Below are positions 61,840-64,000 of a DNA stretch of 64,000 nucleotides, piece after piece. Origin of the DNA: Desulfosporosinus sp. GTDB lineage: Bacteria; Bacillota; Desulfitobacteriia; Desulfitobacteriales; Desulfitobacteriaceae. A model generated the notes under the pieces. That model was not told where the DNA came from and ran no database searches. It saw only the letters and a list, made by a program, of their open reading frames with translations. The position numbers were made by a program, and so were the translations under genes. Position 1 is the stretch's first letter; every line of letters begins with the position of its first letter. Location of the stretch: positions 1-64,000 of the forward strand of contig JAIMKP010000009.1 in assembly GCA_020692355.1 (NCBI GenBank), written 5' to 3'.

Positions 61840-62352
61840 TGCTTTCATCTGTTCTGTGTAGCCGTTGATACTGAAAAAGATGAAATATTCACGGCGGTTA
61901 TCTTTTTTCCAGGTAACCGCTCTTTCCTTTTCCAGCAGGGCATAAAAAACATCAGTGTCCATCGGCTCGTTAGTGTATTTGCATTCGCCGAAGAGGATGT
62001 CCTTACCGGCACTATCGTAAGCCACAATATCTATTTCCATATTGTTGTTCCACCAGCGCCCAATCTTATCAAAGCAGAAGGGGAGCTTTTTTTCCGCATT
62101 CAGTTGCCACATTTTTTCTTGGCAAATGTCCTTATATACATAAGCAATGTGGCGGCTGACCCAATTGGTCTTTATTTTATTCATCACGAAAGTAGCGTTG
62201 TCGGTTTCGATAAAGTTCTTATTAGGGTAAACAAATTTAAACCAAAATTCTATAAAATTATCCTTGATACGGTAAAGTCCTTTTTTGCTTTTTTCGGGGT
62301 TATCCTCGGTGATGGGAACTTGACGTTCCAAGATATCGAGGTCAATCAAGGC
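61801..62352 (-). pseudogene. C-terminal fragment of a DUF234-type AAA ATPase gene
   Basis: The conserved part reads ALIDLDILERQVPITEDNP, then GLYRIKDNFIEFWFKFVYPN and the DUF234 nuclease-like end MEIDIVAYDSAGKDILFGECKY. The N-terminal P-loop ATPase, about 250 residues in intact homologues, is missing. The open frame continues upstream to 62496 with unrelated residues, so a full-length reading is not real. Base composition is more A+T-rich than the operon before it. It overlaps the end of cbiO by 39 bases on the other strand. Confidence 0.7.
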
Positions 62353-62717
62353 CTTTTTGCATTTATATACACAGGGAAGAAACGCTATTTTGTCCCGAAA
62401 AATGGTGACCAAACAATCTTTGAATTGGGACGGATGACACGGTGCGTTAGGCTTGGTATATTTGTATAATAAAATTGTGAAAAAATTTACTATCACTTCT
62501 AGCTTAACGATTATGCTATGTTAACTCCCCTGTCCCGTTTATTTCCCCATATTTCAAATGGGTTGGATTCCCGGTTTGTGCTGATTTGACAGTTCACTCA
62601 TCCACCTTAAACTTAAATATTCAAATTGTAGTTGGATCAACAAACCGAAAGGCAGGTGAACTTGACATGAAGAAAAACAGTGTTCCAGGATCAAGTAAAA
62701 AAGGGGGAGAAGAATTA

Positions 62718-62978
62718 GTGAGAAAAGTATGGTTATTTATTTTACTCGCGGTACTGGCGGCAATTGTTGTAATGGGTTGCGGAAATCAGCAAGTAACAGC
62801 TCCGGCATCAAATACTCAAAAATCATCAGCTTATATCCAAAAAATAGTTTATCATCACAGTTCAACAGAAAGGTGCAGATTACTTAAAGATTGGCACCAA
62901 AAAAACAAAATATCTACATTTGTGGGAGGGAGAATGGTGAAAAAACTTGATAAAACAACGGGGGGAAACTATGTCTAA
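62718..62978 (+). CDS. small lipoprotein upstream of the cytochrome gene
   Basis: The 86-residue product begins with a lipoprotein signal (VWLFILLAVLAAIVVMGC, lipid-attached Cys21), then GNQQVTAPASNTQKSS. After about residue 40 the sequence is basic and unlike a folded domain. The leader and the following ten residues resemble the start of the cytochrome lipoprotein encoded next. It may therefore be a degenerate duplicate of that gene's 5' end. GTG 62718 follows AGGGGGAGAAG; an ATG at 62667 is in frame. Its stop overlaps the next start region. Confidence 0.5.
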   Translation: MRKVWLFILLAVLAAIVVMGCGNQQVTAPASNTQKSSAYIQKIVYHHSSTERCRLLKDWHQKNKISTFVGGRMVKKLDKTTGGNYV

Positions 62979-64000
62979 CCACAAAAAGCTAACTATTCTG
63001 TTCTGTTGTCTTGCTGTGGTAATCGTGATTGTGCTCGCCGGTTGTGGAAAGACAAACTCAACGGTGGCACCGACCCAAACGGCAACCACACAATCGGTAG
63101 GGGAACAGTGCTTAACCTGCCATAGTAGCAAAGAGCTGACCATGAAAGTTGGCGAGGAGACGGTACCACTATACGTTGATAAAGTTGCTTATAGCAAGAG
63201 CAAACACGGTAATACAGAGTGCATCGTTTGTCATACAACGATTAATCCCACGCCGCCGCATAATGCTAAACGCATCTACGGTAGCTGGGCCCGGTTCAGT
63301 GCCAAGAATACCGATGTTACTAAGACCCTCAACTTCTATAGTGTTACTGCCGAAGCCTGCGTAACGTGTCACAAAGACCAGAGTTTCCAAGCATTTGGCC
63401 AAAGCGAACATGCCACGATCAAAGACATGAAGTTTACGGCCGACGGTAAGCCACGGGTGGAACACAAGCTGAAAGGGACTGACGGGAAAGAATATGTTGC
63501 CGACGAGAACTTTGACGCCGCAGATTGTGAACGTTGCCACATTAACACTAACTGTGCGGCCTGCCACTGGAAGACTCAAATTAAGCAAAAGCAATCCGGC
63601 AGTGCGCTCGACCTTTGGACTAAATATGATAAAGATAGCAACACGTCCAAGGGAGGTATGACTGAATACGGAATGGACTGGACTTTTAATGTTGCGGCCC
63701 ACGATTTTGTCGGTAAAGCTGAGCTGACTAAATCTAGCGATCTTTGCGAAGCTTGCCACACTGGCTATTATCAAGGTGACAAGTCCATTGCCGCTATCGG
63801 CACGTTCGGTATGGGCGTACGCCGCCACCCACAGTCAGAAGAACTTCAACTAAGCGCCCAACGTGGGGTTCACGAGACCCTAGGGAGTTGTACCAACTGC
63901 CACAAAGACTTGCACAGTATGAAACTGAAGAACACTGAGCAAGGCGGGCGATTGGAAGGTAAGACGCAGTGTATTAACTGCCATGCGGACAAGTCGCCAA
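62971..64000 (+). CDS. multihaem c-type cytochrome lipoprotein (partial, runs off the window)
   Basis: The open frame covers 343 codons without a stop. It begins with a lipoprotein signal peptide (lipobox VLAGC, Cys25), so the protein is anchored outside the membrane. Eight CxxCH haem motifs are visible: CLTCH, CIVCH, CVTCH, CERCH, CAACH, CEACH, CTNCH and CINCH. The pattern TCH then KHG...C..CH is typical of multihaem electron-transfer or reductase cytochromes. The acceptor is unknown. ATG 62971 follows GGGGGGAA and overlaps the preceding small gene by 8 bases. Confidence 0.85.
   Translation, partial: MSNHKKLTILFCCLAVVIVIVLAGCGKTNSTVAPTQTATTQSVGEQCLTCHSSKELTMKVGEETVPLYVDKVAYSKSKHGNTECIVCHTTINPTPPHNAKRIYGSWARFSAKNTDVTKTLNFYSVTAEACVTCHKDQSFQAFGQSEHATIKDMKFTADGKPRVEHKLKGTDGKEYVADENFDAADCERCHINTNCAACHWKTQIKQKQSGSALDLWTKYDKDSNTSKGGMTEYGMDWTFNVAAHDFVGKAELTKSSDLCEACHTGYYQGDKSIAAIGTFGMGVRRHPQSEELQLSAQRGVHETLGSCTNCHKDLHSMKLKNTEQGGRLEGKTQCINCHADKSP

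Noticed and set aside
61801-62496. Reading the DUF234 frame as a complete 231-residue gene
   Set aside because: The first ~47 residues do not resemble the family and the ATPase domain is absent, so only the C-terminal part is a true remnant.

Overview
The window looks like the chromosome of an anaerobic, endospore-forming, Gram-positive bacterium of the Desulfosporosinus/Desulfitobacterium type (Peptococcaceae). This is inferred from gene content, not from a marker gene. It holds an AdoCbl-dependent glutamate mutase pathway, the sporulation-type protease LonB beside Lon and ClpX, three YjcZ-like coat-type microproteins, a tungstate transporter, a B12-controlled cobalt importer and a multihaem c-type cytochrome. 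Many starts are GTG or TTG behind strong Shine-Dalgarno sequences.

Layout. (1) 0-11 kb: glutamate degradation by the methylaspartate route: GntR regulator, glutamate racemase, glutamate mutase S, its reactivase GlmL, mutase E, methylaspartate ammonia-lyase, a single-subunit 2-hydroxyacyl-CoA-dehydratase-like protein with its ATPase activator, and a two-subunit class I fumarase/mesaconase. (2) 11-17 kb: globin-coupled chemotaxis sensor with an HD-GYP protein, a P-loop protein with rph and rdgB, then tRNA-Pro, -Arg and -His. (3) 17-23.5 kb: three YjcZ-like microproteins, a tungstate (tup) operon with its own regulator and a well-formed promoter/operator, and a secreted S41 protease. (4) 23.7-31.5 kb: IclR regulator, a GlcF-GlcE-GlcD-type 2-hydroxyacid oxidase and a GGDEF-EAL protein. 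(5) 31.8-44.2 kb: tRNA-Leu, a glycolipid/polysaccharide operon, and the protein quality-control block tig-clpX-lonB-lon-engB, which has no clpP. (6) 44.7-48.6 kb: two transporters, a LysM-ferritin fusion and a membrane protein. (7) 48.7-58.6 kb: a sigma-54 activator followed by two transcription units, each with a -24/-12 promoter and upstream palindromes. They encode a transporter, an acyl-CoA ligase, a 4-hydroxybutyryl-CoA-dehydratase-like flavoprotein, an acyl-CoA dehydrogenase and EtfBA. (8) 58.7-61.8 kb: cobalamin riboswitch and cbiMNQO. (9) 61.8-64 kb: a more A+T-rich segment with a broken ATPase gene, a small lipoprotein and an octahaem-or-larger cytochrome lipoprotein running off the window.

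The most interesting system is the 48.7-58.6 kb sigma-54 regulon. It looks like a complete import, activation, dehydration and redox pathway for an unidentified carboxylic acid. Its first promoter is arranged so that a terminator stops read-through from the regulator gene but should not affect transcripts starting at the sigma-54 promoter.

The modules are linked by cofactors. The glutamate mutase needs B12 and the window carries B12-controlled cobalt import. EtfBA, the hydroxyacid oxidase and the cytochrome are all redox entry or exit points. Intergenic DNA is rich in repeats: a REP-like family with constant core and exchangeable palindromic ends, a 136-bp inverted pair flanking 12 kb, IS605-type remnants and short GAAGTC-type arrays.
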